32,656 bases of DNA. Source: Reyranella sp. GTDB lineage: Bacteria; Pseudomonadota; Alphaproteobacteria; Reyranellales; Reyranellaceae. A program made the translations under genes and the position numbers. The stretch lies in NCBI GenBank assembly GCA_021732285.1, contig JAKFVH010000313.1:1-32656 (forward strand), read 5' to 3'. The notes under the pieces are model-generated. The model was given only the letters and a program-made list of their open reading frames with translations, did not search any database and had not been told where the DNA came from. Below, piece after piece: positions 6,724 to 15,600 of the stretch; within the stretch, counting starts at the first letter, position 1; every line of letters begins with the position of its first letter.

Positions 6724-7290
6724 ATGGAACACATCTCGACCTTCCCGCTGCCGCCGGTGACGCTGGTCTTGGGCGGCGCGCGCTCGGGCAAGAGCACGCA
6801 CGCCGAGAAGCTCGTCACCGGCAGCCTGTTCGGCGCCACGCCGCGGCCCGCGGTCTACATCGCCACCGCCGAAGCGGGCGATGTCGAGATGGCGACCCGC
6901 ATCATGGCCCATCGCACCCGCCGTGGCGGCGCCTGGACCACCATCGAGGAACCGTTGAAGCTCGCCGACGCCTTGCAGATGGCCGCGGCGCACGGCCAGC
7001 CCGTGCTGGTCGACTGCCTGACGCTCTGGCTCTCCAACCTCATGCACGCCGAGGCCGACCTCGACGAGGCGGCCGACGACCTGGTCATGGCGCTCGAGGG
7101 CTATGGCGCGCCGGTCGTCTTCGTCAGCAACGAGGTCGGTTTGGGCCTGGTCCCCGAGACCCCGCTGGGCCGCGCCTTCCGCGATGCCCAGGGCCGGCTC
7201 AACATGCGCATGGCTGAGCGGGCCGACCGGGTGATCCTGATGGCCGCCGGCCTGCCGCTCCTCATGAAGGACCGGCCGGTCCGGACTTGA
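6724..7290 (+). CDS. cobU: bifunctional adenosylcobinamide kinase / adenosylcobinamide-phosphate guanylyltransferase
   Basis: A 188-residue CobU/CobP. It phosphorylates adenosylcobinamide and then transfers GMP from GTP to give adenosylcobinamide-GDP, the substrate of CobS. The P-loop is LVLGGARSGKS (Lys23). YIATAEAGDVEMATRIMAHR leads to the His-Arg region (around His63) that corresponds to the guanylylated histidine of the family. LVDCLTLWLSNLM, FVSNEVGLGLVPETPLGRAF and RLNMRMAERAD are strong family signatures. ATG 6724 has only weak ribosome-site sequence, and the gene follows the 32-bp palindrome, so its expression may depend on that hairpin. The CDS ends in the 14-base palindrome GGACCGGCCGGTCC. 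Confidence 0.95.
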   Translation: MEHISTFPLPPVTLVLGGARSGKSTHAEKLVTGSLFGATPRPAVYIATAEAGDVEMATRIMAHRTRRGGAWTTIEEPLKLADALQMAAAHGQPVLVDCLTLWLSNLMHAEADLDEAADDLVMALEGYGAPVVFVSNEVGLGLVPETPLGRAFRDAQGRLNMRMAERADRVILMAAGLPLLMKDRPVRT

Positions 7291-7411
7291 GTTCTTTCTG
7301 AGGCAAATGCCGTAGGTGCCTGAAAATAGTCACGAAATGTGCTATTATCAGGACCGTGGTGGCCATCTGGCGCTTCCCCGGCGTCGGCCACAGGACCAAG
7401 GAGCATAAAGA

Positions 7412-8098
7412 ATGAAGCTCGACCGCCGAACCGTGCTCGCGGGCACCGCGGCCGCGTTTGCCGCCCCCCTTATTTCCGCCTATCCGGCGCGTGCCGACGC
7501 CAAGCGCCAGGCGCTGGTCGATTCCAGCCTGGAAGCCGCGCGCAAGATCCTGGCCGGCAAGGACTACCCCGACGCCGCCAAGTACATCCAGGGCGCGCGC
7601 GGCGTGCTGATCGTGCCCGAGCTGGTGCAGGGCGGCCTGATCTTCGGCCTGGCCGGCGGCCGCGGAACGTTGATGGCGCGCAGCGCGCCGAGAGACTGGA
7701 GCCCGCCCGCCTTCTACGCCATGGGCTCGGGCAGCGTCGGGCTGCAGATCGGCGCCAAGGTCTCCGAGGTGGTGTTTATCATCAAGACCGAGAAGGGCCT
7801 GCAGGCGATCCTCGATCACAAGTTCAAGTTCGGCGCCGAAGCGGGCGTTGCCCTGGCGGTGGTCGGCATCGGCGTCGAGGGCGGCTCGACCGCGGCGGGC
7901 GGCGCCGACATCATCGCCTTTGCAAGCTCGCAGGGCCTGTTCGCCGGCGCCTCGCTCGAAGGCAGCTTCCTCGATCCCGACAACGACTGGAACGCGCTCT
8001 ATTACGGCTCGGGCGCCAACACCAAGGCGATCGTGCTCGACCGCCGATTCACCAACCCCGGCGCCGAACCAATCCGCCAGTTCATGGCCCAGTGGTGA
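7412..8098 (+). CDS. exported SYLF (YSC84) domain lipid-binding protein
   Basis: A 228-residue protein. The N-terminus (LDRRTVLAGTAAAFAAPL, then SAYPARADA) is a twin-arginine type signal peptide, so a folded protein is probably exported to the periplasm. The rest matches the SYLF/YSC84 domain: a helix with KILAGKDYPDAAKYIQGARGV, then LIVPELVQGGLIFGLAGGRG, GSVGLQIGAKVSEVVFII, FKFGAEAGVALAVVG and FASSQGLFAGASLEGSFL. Eukaryotic relatives bind phosphoinositides and actin; the bacterial role is thought to be lipid-related but is undefined. AAGGAGCATAAAG before the ATG is a good ribosome site. A TATTAT box at 7343-7348 is a possible -10, with no convincing -35. Confidence 0.85.
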   Translation: MKLDRRTVLAGTAAAFAAPLISAYPARADAKRQALVDSSLEAARKILAGKDYPDAAKYIQGARGVLIVPELVQGGLIFGLAGGRGTLMARSAPRDWSPPAFYAMGSGSVGLQIGAKVSEVVFIIKTEKGLQAILDHKFKFGAEAGVALAVVGIGVEGGSTAAGGADIIAFASSQGLFAGASLEGSFLDPDNDWNALYYGSGANTKAIVLDRRFTNPGAEPIRQFMAQW

Positions 8099-8135
8099 GG
8101 GGCGCGGTTGGCGTGAGCCTGATTCAACGATAGGC

Positions 8136-8152
8136 GCAAACAAATCGTTTGC
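8136..8152. other. small hairpin upstream of the hydratase gene
   Basis: GCAAAC and GTTTGC form a 6-bp stem around AAATC between the SYLF gene and the hydratase gene. It could be an operator or a weak terminator stem; no U-run follows. Confidence 0.25.
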
Positions 8153-8198
8153 CCGGGCGCGCGGCGTGGTCCAAGACCGCGGCCCGGTGAGATAAATC

Positions 8199-8984
8199 AT
8201 GGACCACAAGCAGCAACGCGACCTTGCCCGGTTGCTCGCGGCGCTCCGCCGCGACGGGCGCCAGCAGAGCGGACTCGAGGCCGCGCTCGTGCCGCCCGAC
8301 AAGGACACGGCCTACCGCGTCGCGCGTCTGGTCGAGGAAGAGCTCGGCTGGCCGGTGGCGGGCTGGAAGATCGCCGCCGCGAAGGCCGAGATGCAGCGCG
8401 AGCTGCGCACCGATTCGCCGATCTACGGCCGCGTCTTCGCGCCCGGCATCAATCTCTCGCCGGTGACGGTCGAGCATGCTCGGCAATGCAGCCCGATCCC
8501 CGAGGTCGAGTACCAGGCGCGGCTCGGCGCCGACCTGCCGCCGCGTGCAAAGGCGTACTCGGTCGAAGAAGTGAGCGAGGCGGTGGCGTCGCTGCATCCC
8601 GGCATCGAGCTCGCCGAGTGCCGCTTCGTGCATGACGACAAGTTCCCGCCGCTTAGCGCCGTGCTGGCCGACGGCGCGGGCTGCGGCACGATCTGCCATG
8701 GCCCGGCGATCGAGGATTGGCGCACGCGCGACATCGCCGGCCAGGAGGTCGTGCTGTGGTGCAACGGCGTCGCCCGCCGTCGCGGCACGGCGGCGGCCGC
8801 GCTCGACCATCCCATGGTGCCGCTCACCTGGCTCGCCAACGAACTGTCACGCACCGGCATCGGGATGAAGGCCGGTCAAATGATCAGCACCGGGACGCTC
8901 ACCGGCATGCTGCGGCCGAAGGCAGGCGAGACCTTTGTTGCCGATTTCGGTCCCTACGGTAGCGTCACGGCGAGCTACGTATGA
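8199..8984 (+). CDS. 2-keto-4-pentenoate hydratase / FAH-family protein
   Basis: A 261-residue member of the MhpD-like branch of the fumarylacetoacetate-hydrolase superfamily. These enzymes add water to, or decarboxylate, 2-oxo-dienoates in aromatic ring-cleavage pathways, using a divalent metal. The metal/acidic region reads PIPEVEYQARLGADLP, followed by HPGIELAECRF and the substrate loop VLADGAGCGTICHG. LTWLANELSRTGIGMKAGQMISTGTLTG is the conserved C-terminal signature. No other aromatic-catabolism gene is near, so the substrate is open; decarboxylase, hydratase and hydrolase activities cannot be told apart here. The gene stands alone behind a 100-base gap. Confidence 0.85.
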   Translation: MDHKQQRDLARLLAALRRDGRQQSGLEAALVPPDKDTAYRVARLVEEELGWPVAGWKIAAAKAEMQRELRTDSPIYGRVFAPGINLSPVTVEHARQCSPIPEVEYQARLGADLPPRAKAYSVEEVSEAVASLHPGIELAECRFVHDDKFPPLSAVLADGAGCGTICHGPAIEDWRTRDIAGQEVVLWCNGVARRRGTAAAALDHPMVPLTWLANELSRTGIGMKAGQMISTGTLTGMLRPKAGETFVADFGPYGSVTASYV

Positions 8985-9101
8985 CGCCACGCTTCAACCG
9001 ACAGTTGGTTGTAGTGCTCATATAGTTTGCTACTTATGGAGCATGTGCTGCACATCCGGAGATATGTTGAAGCCGCGGCGTGGCTCCCTTAGGCTTGAGA
9101 C

Positions 9102-9488
9102 GTGGCCACGCTGACCTTCGACAAGCTGGCCTATGTCGACCGGCTCAAGGCCGCCGGCGTGGGCGAGCGCGAGGCGCGGGCCCTGGCCGAGGGTTTGGAT
9201 CAAGCCTTGCGCGAAGAAGTTGCCACCAAGACCGATCTCACAGCGGTCAGGACGGGTCTCGCAGCCGACATCGCTGCGGTCAGGACGGAACTCGCAGGCG
9301 GTCTCGCCGCGGTCAGGACCGAACTTGCAGGTGGTCTTGCGTCGGTTAGGACGGAACTCGCGGCGGTCGAGCACAAGCTTCAGGTCGAGATTCAGACGAC
9401 GAAGCACGACCTGTTGCGCTGGATAGTCGGCATGGCGTTTGCCCAGGTCGGCCTCACCGTGGCGCTCATCAGGTTTCTGCCACACTAA
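9102..9488 (+). CDS. small coiled-coil membrane protein (DUF1640-like)
   Basis: A 128-residue protein starting at GTG 9102. It has an N-terminal helix (FDKLAYVDRLKAAGVGEREA), a long central coiled coil, and one C-terminal membrane segment (WIVGMAFAQVGLTVALIRFL). This is the layout of the DUF1640/CCDC90-type family, whose mitochondrial relatives sit in the inner membrane as trimeric coiled coils. The coiled coil contains four 11-residue repeats of the form AAVRTELAGGL, and the DNA of these is also nearly repeated. The gene converges on the autotransporter with a 6-base gap to its repaired stop codon. No specific function is known. Confidence 0.75.
   Translation: MATLTFDKLAYVDRLKAAGVGEREARALAEGLDQALREEVATKTDLTAVRTGLAADIAAVRTELAGGLAAVRTELAGGLASVRTELAAVEHKLQVEIQTTKHDLLRWIVGMAFAQVGLTVALIRFLPH
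9240..9371 (+). repeat. four 33-bp tandem repeats coding hendecads
   Basis: Four units at 9240-9272, 9273-9305, 9306-9338 and 9339-9371 share GCGGTCAGGACGGAACTCGC with few changes. Each codes one 11-residue hendecad of a right-handed coiled coil. The DNA similarity, beyond what the protein needs, points to recent unit duplication, so the copy number could vary between strains. Confidence 0.85.
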
Positions 9489-9494
9489 AGAGCA

Positions 9495-12243
9495 TCACCA
9501 GATCAGCCGGAAGCCCAGCCGTCCGCTGAGCGCGCTCTGGCTGTTGGCGTCGATGCCGGTCGTGTAGCTCACCTTGGCGTAGAGGTCGGCCCGGGTGCCG
9601 AGCGACGCCGACACGCCGCCCGAGAACTCCAGCGCCGTCGCCAGAAGATTGGTGGCGATGGTGGTCGAGCCGAAGGTGATCGTGTCCTGCCCGCCGAAGT
9701 TCTGCCACAGGTTCACCTGGGCGAACGGCTTGATGATCGCCTGGTCGGCGACGATGGTGTTGGTGAGGCGGAGCCCGAAGCGGGCAGTGACGATGTCGTC
9801 CTCGACGCTGGAGACGTTCGAGAAGGTGTCCTGCGTGGCATCGCCCTTCCAGCGCTGCAGGATCCCCTGGGCCTGCGGTTCGATCGCCCAATTCCCCCCA
9901 AAGCGGAATGGGATAGCCGAGTTCGAGCGATGCCGTGCCCATCTTGCCGTAGGCGTTGGTCGCCACGTTGAGCGACGACAGGGTCGAGCCCGTGAGCCAG
10001 GACAGCATCAGCACGGCATCGAGGTAGCCACCGGCCGGCCAGAAGTGTGTCCAGTAGGCGCCGACGCTGTAGGCGCTGATGTTGATGTTGCCGACCGGCA
10101 TGCCCTGCTGGCCGAGCGCGAAGCCCGTGACGCCGCCACTCGCCGAGGCGTAGCCGAAGAACAGTCCCGCCCGATCCTTCTCGCCGCTCCCGTGCTCCAG
10201 CCCGAGCAGCGGCAGGCCGACCTGCACGCCGACCACGCTGCCGTTGAAGCCCGGGCTGACGTCGCCGCTCCAGCTCTGCTTGTAGGAGCCGCCGAACAGG
10301 CGCGCCCAGCCCGCCTTGAACGCGCCGTCGCCCGAGGCGAAGGCCGTCTCGCCTTCGCGGTCGTGGAACGTGCCCAAGGTGGCGCGCACCGCCGTGCGCG
10401 CGACCGACGGCATCACCGCATGCAGCGCCACCTCGGGGCGATAGAGCGGAATGCCGCCGGTGATGCCGATGCTGGCGGCATCGGCGGCGTCCGCCGCGGC
10501 CTCGGCGCCGCCGGTGTCGCCGCCGCCATCGGGGCTGGGCGGTGGCGTCGGAGTCGGTGTGGGGGCGGGATCGGGCGGAACCGGCGGGATCGGCGCGATG
10601 GTGTTGCGCAGATACCAGTTGTTGCCGGTGCCGCGGGTGAAGCCGCCGCGAAAGAGCTGGTACTCGTAGGCGCCGGCGGCGACGCGGCCCGACAGCGAGA
10701 AGGCGGTGGCGGTCGAGGTCGCACCGCTGGCGGCGGTGACGACGCGGATGCCGTTGCCCGTGGTCTGCGCGCCCTGGCCGCCGACATTGGTGATGGCGAT
10801 CGTGGTGCTGCCGGCCATCACGCCGCCCACCACCACCAGCCGGTCCGACGGCGAGCCGTCGGGTCCCAGCACGGTGTTCAAGTGCAGGCGGCCGCCCTGG
10901 CCGACATAGTTGCCGACCACGCCCAGGCGATCCGAGGTCGAGGTGCCGCCGTTGGTGAGATCGATCACGCCGGCATTGATCACCGTCGTCAGCTGGCCCG
11001 TCGTCGCCGGCACGATCGCGCGGATGCCCTGCTGGCCAACCAGCAATCGGCTGGTCGAATCGATGGTCAGGATGCCGCTGCCGGTGGCGGAATCGCCCAG
11101 GGTCAGGTTGCCGCTCATGGTGAGCTGCGAGCCCTGCAGGAGCTGGATGGCTTCCCAGTTCAAGAGCCGCTGCGGCTGATCGCCGACCGTGCCGCTCAGG
11201 ACCAGCACGTCGCTGCCCTGGCCGCCGTCGATGGTGATGCCGCGCAGGTTGGTCGTCGTCAGCCCCTGCAGCGTGGCGCGGTCGTTGCCCGCGCCCATGT
11301 CGATGCTGCCGACCAGGCCGCCGGTCCACAGCAAGGTGTCGTTGCCGCCGCCGGTGCGCACCGCCCCGGTGATCTCGCCGCCCGAGAGCACGACCGAGTC
11401 CGTGCCGTTGCCCTGGATCACGTTGCCGTTCAGCCGGCCGCCCTGCATCAGGAAGGTGTTGTTGCCTTCCCCCATGGTGCTGTCGCCGTTCAGCGTGCCG
11501 TTGTTGGTGATCTGGTCGTTGCCGGTGTCGAGCGTGATGGCGCTCTGGATGGTGCCGAAATTGTCGATGGTGGTCTGTGCCGAGCCGGTGACGAAGATGC
11601 CCTGGTTGATCGTGCCGCTGGCGGCATTGGTGACGCTGAGCGCGCCGCTGCCGGATTTCTGGATGCCGGGATTGATGGTGCCGCTGTTCTGCACGCTGTC
11701 GCTGCCGCCACCGGACAGGCTGAAGATCTGGTTGATGTGGCCGGAATTGACGAAGGAATGACTGCCGGCGCCAATCACCGTGATGCCGCTGTTGATGTTG
11801 CCGGAGGTGGTGAAGGAAAGGTTGCCCGTGCCGGTGATCGACAGCGTGTTGTTGATGTTGCCGGAATTGGTGAGGGCGAGCGTGCTGAAACCGCTGATGG
11901 TGATGCCGTTGTTGACGTTGCCGGAGGTGACCAGGGTCAGCACGTCGATGGCGCTGAAGGTCATGGTCTGCATGTTGCCGGCGGTGGTGACGGTGAGCTG
12001 GTTCATCACCGAGGCCGAGAACGGCCCGTTGAAGTTGGTGCCGACCAGCACGTCGACGGTGAGGGTGCTCAGCCCCGTGGTGGTGAAGCCCGAGGGATTG
12101 CCGGTGCAGGTGACGGTGTCACCGGAGGCCGGCGGGTCGGGGCTGCATTGCGCGACGGCGGGCGAGGCGACGAACGCCAACGCGCCGAGCAGCAGGCTGG
12201 CACCGAGGTACGCAAAGGCGGATCGCTTGCCATGCGGGACCAT
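9495..12243 (-). CDS. autotransporter with beta-helix passenger, frameshifted in the barrel
   Basis: A type V autotransporter of about 915 residues once one base is corrected. Signal peptide (LGASLLLGALAFVASPAVA, cut before QC); passenger with many repeats like SGNINNTLSITGTG and FVNSGHINQIFS, typical of a beta-helix; a proline-rich linker at about 550-575 (PDPAPTPTPTPPPSPDGGG); then an autotransporter barrel from about 640 (GWARLFGGSYKQSW, VGAYWTHFWPAGGYLDAVL). At the C6 run 9894-9899 (G6 in the coding strand) the frame changes. The uninterrupted frame runs on as nonsense to 9469, while the other frame gives NWAIEPQAQGILQRW and the last strands ending RLGFRLIW with TGA at 9495. Removing one G restores the barrel. 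As written the barrel lacks its last strands and should not insert. A sequencing error, a real mutation or slipped-strand switching are all possible. Confidence 0.85.
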
Positions 12244-12353
12244 CGCGCTGCCTCACCGACGTCAAGCCCGCCCAGTCCGATGACGAGCGTGCGCGCGCGG
12301 GTGTCGCTATTCAATGTCCCGATTTGCAAAGCTGAGGTTGTGCCAGCTGGCCC

Positions 12354-12524
12354 TCAGTCGATCACGCCGGCGGTCACGTCGAGTGGTGCTGCGACCACGT
12401 CACCCGCCACCGGCACCACCTTGACGACGGCGCTGGTGCCGCGAACGGGCGCGGCGACGACACCGCAGCCGGCGAGGGAGGCGGCTGCGGCCAGGACCAA
12501 AAAAGCACGGAAACAACGGGTCAT
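12354..12524 (-). CDS. small lipoprotein, 56 residues
   Basis: The reading frame starts at ATG 12524 and begins MTRCFRAFLVLAAAASLAGC. This is a lipoprotein signal with a clean lipobox (LAGC, Cys20). The mature part is only 37 residues, rich in Val and Ala (GVVAAPVRGTSAVVKVV and so on), ending GVID before TGA at 12354. GAGAGGA lies 6 bases before the ATG, an excellent ribosome site. It precedes the autotransporter in the same direction with a 110-base gap, so co-transcription is possible. Similar tiny Val/Ala-rich lipoproteins occur in proteobacteria, but I can name no function. Confidence 0.72.
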   Translation of the reverse strand: MTRCFRAFLVLAAAASLAGCGVVAAPVRGTSAVVKVVPVAGDVVAAPLDVTAGVID

Positions 12525-12650
12525 ACGTATCCTCTCACCGGATAAACGCCGGCAGGCGCGAGCAGTTGCCGGGGTGTCTTCGTTGCGACTGACGATTACG
12601 CCGGCCCCGCCGACCTGCTAGGTTTGGCCGTCCTCAGCGGAGAACTGTCC

Positions 12651-15600
12651 ATGAGCCTGCCGTTCGACGGCTTCAAGGCCGCCCAGACCGGCCTCGTGGA
12701 TATGGGCAACATCAGCTTCTACGACACCGGCGCCACGCCGGCCTTCAATCCGTTCGAGCTGGCGCAGTACGCCACCAGCTTCAGCGAGATCGTGCTGAAC
12801 GTCACCTGGGCGCAGCTGGAGACGACCCAGGGTACGTACGACACGTCGTTCATCGACAGCGCGATCCAGCAGGTCAACCTGTTCAACAGCACCTACAACA
12901 CCGACCTCGGCATCAAGCTCCGGGTGTGGGGCGGCTTCACGGCGCCAAGCTGGGCCAAGGACATCAACGGCGCTGCGATCACGGTGACCGGCCAGAACGC
13001 GGTCGATCCCGGCTCATATGCGCCGCAGACGATCGGCCGCTTCTGGAGCACCGATTACATCAACGCCTGGCAGAGCCTGCAGAGCCAGCTCGCCGGCAAA
13101 TACGACGGCATGTCGATCATCCGCGGCATGTCGCAGACAGCCGGGGCCTACGCCACCGACGAGCCCTTCGTGCCGTTGAAGACGAACGCGGCGGTATCGA
13201 CCAACCCCGCCGACGGCACGGTGAACCAGATCGCTCAGCTGCAGATGGGCGGCTATCACGACGCCGCCGAGATGCTGACCCTGCGCGCGGCAATCGCCGA
13301 CTATTCCCAATGGTCGACGACGCCGCTCGACTACACGATGAACACCTTCCATCTGTTCGACAGCGGCAACGAGCTGAATGGCGGCAACTTCACGTTGGCC
13401 GTCCTGCAGCAGGCGCGGAACTCGGGCCGCATCGTCCAAGCCGGCAATCATGCGCTGCGCGATCCGCTCTATTCGCCCGACGATGTCGTCTATAGCCAGC
13501 TCGCCAACGACGCCATGGTCAAGCCGGGCGCGGTCAGCAACAGCTTCCAGACGGCGGCGCCCATCATCCTGGCGGGCTTTCCGGGCTGGCAGAGCACCGT
13601 CAGCCAGGGCGTCCAGCTCAATGCCGGCAACATCGAGCTGTGGGACTTCCCGACCAATGCCGGCGTGCCAAACGGCTTCCTGAGCTTCACGCCGGCCCAG
13701 CTGGCGAACCTGGCCTCGATCCTCGCCGCCGGCAGCCCGCCGCCGACCACCGGTGCGCCGGACGACGGCTCGTCGCTGGCCTTCATCGCGCCCGGCGCCG
13801 TCAGCGGCGCGCCCGGCCGGGTCGCCTTCACCGGCACCGATGCCGTGCTGCTCGCCAGCAATTCGTCGGCCACGTCCTACAGCGTCACGCTCACCGCGTT
13901 GAATGGCGGCACGCTGGGCATCGACGGTCTCGGCAACTTCTTCGGCGCGACCAGCGGCACGGTGCTCAACTTCAACGGCTCGCTGTCGATGGTGAACACG
14001 GTCCTGGCGCACCTCACCGACACGGTGCGCTCGGGCACCGACGTGGTGCACATCGTCGCCACCGACAACAACGGCAACACCATCGTGCGCGACGTCGGCG
14101 TGCAGACGTCGGCCCCGGTCGCGCCGCCCAGCGTCACGCCCGGTCTGCTGCCGGCCAACCAGCTCTTCAGCTTCACCGACGGCACCGCGTGCGTGGTCGG
14201 CCAGGGGCAGGGCGGCAACCTCGATGTCGCCGGCCAGCTCGGCAACAGCGGCGTGCTGGTCGTGGGCGGCGTGCAGAGCCAGTACTCGCTCAGTGGCAAC
14301 CTCGATGTCAGCGGCAACAGCTCGCTGCTGGCTGCCCTGTCGCCCAGCGCCTACAGCACCGCGAGCCTGACGATCGGCGGCACCTTCTCGGTACAGAGCG
14401 GCGCCGATGCCTTCTTCTCCGGCACGCTCGCCGCCGCCACGATCAACAATGCCGGCGGCACGATCAGGGCCAACGGCACCCTCAACGCCACCGCCAGCAA
14501 CACCATCACCAACACCGGCACGATCGAGGCGGTGGCCGACTACACGCTGGGCGCCCAGCGGCTGGTCGTCTCCGACAACCTCACGGGCGCCGGCACGCTC
14601 ATCGTCGATGCCGGCGCCACCCTGGTCCTGAACGGCACGGTCAACACCCAGACCGTCAATTTCATCGCCAACAGCGCCACCCAGCTCGCGCAGTATCCCT
14701 ATTCCCCCAGCACGCTAGTGCTGAAGGATCCGGCCAACTTCACCTCGAGCAGCATCAACAACTTCACCTTCGCCGACCGGCTGGTGCTGGAGAACATCGC
14801 GATCTCCGGCACGCCGACTTATGTCGGCGGCGTGCTGACCGTGAACCGGCCCGGCGGCCTGCCGGCGCTCACCTTCCAGATGCCGGATCCGGACGGCCAC
14901 CTGACCGGTCTCAACGTCCAGACCTTCACGTCCGGGTCGACGGTCGCCATCAGCTTCGTGGCGCCGTCCGGCGGCATCCAACCGGGCGTTTTCGTGCCCG
15001 GCGGCGCGTCGGCCGGCGCGTTGGGTACGCTGCACGGCACCAGCGGCGTGCGCGTGGTGGTGCCCGATGTCGTCCTGCAGGCGCCCGGTGCCGCCACGGC
15101 GACCTACTCGGCCACCATCGAGAGCACCAGCGGCATCGTCAGGGTCTCGGGCTTCGACACTGTCGATGTCGGCGGTGGCACCAAAGTCACCATTCCCAAT
15201 ATCGCGACCACGACGGCCACGACATTCGCCACCACCATGGCGCAGGTCGAGCAGTACCTGCAGACGCTGACCTACCAGGCGCGCAGCACGGCGGCCGACC
15301 AGATCATCATCACCGTCACCGACACCTCGGCGCGCTCTGGTGCGGCCACCATCAACGTCACCAACACCGACGTCTCGGGCGCCTTCCTGTGGAATCCCGC
15401 CCTCGGCAGCACCGACTTCGCCGATGCGGCCAACTGGAACGTCGGCGGCACGCCGCCGGGCGGCGGCAACGTCGCCCTGTTCGGCGCCGGCAATCATACG
15501 GCGACGGGCAACGGCGCGGTCGGGCAGATCTTCGACACCGGAACGACCAAGCTCACCGGCCACATTACGGCCCAGGGCATCGGCGGGCTGGCGGTCTCCG

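Noticed and set aside
9240..9371. CRISPR-like array
   Set aside because: The 33-bp units are contiguous, have no spacers and lie in frame within a coding sequence.
9595..12621. 1008-codon open frame on the plus strand opposite the autotransporter
   Set aside because: Low-complexity Ala/Gly/Arg/Asp-rich translation with no domain; it is the complement of a GC-rich coding strand whose own frame has a signal peptide, passenger and barrel.
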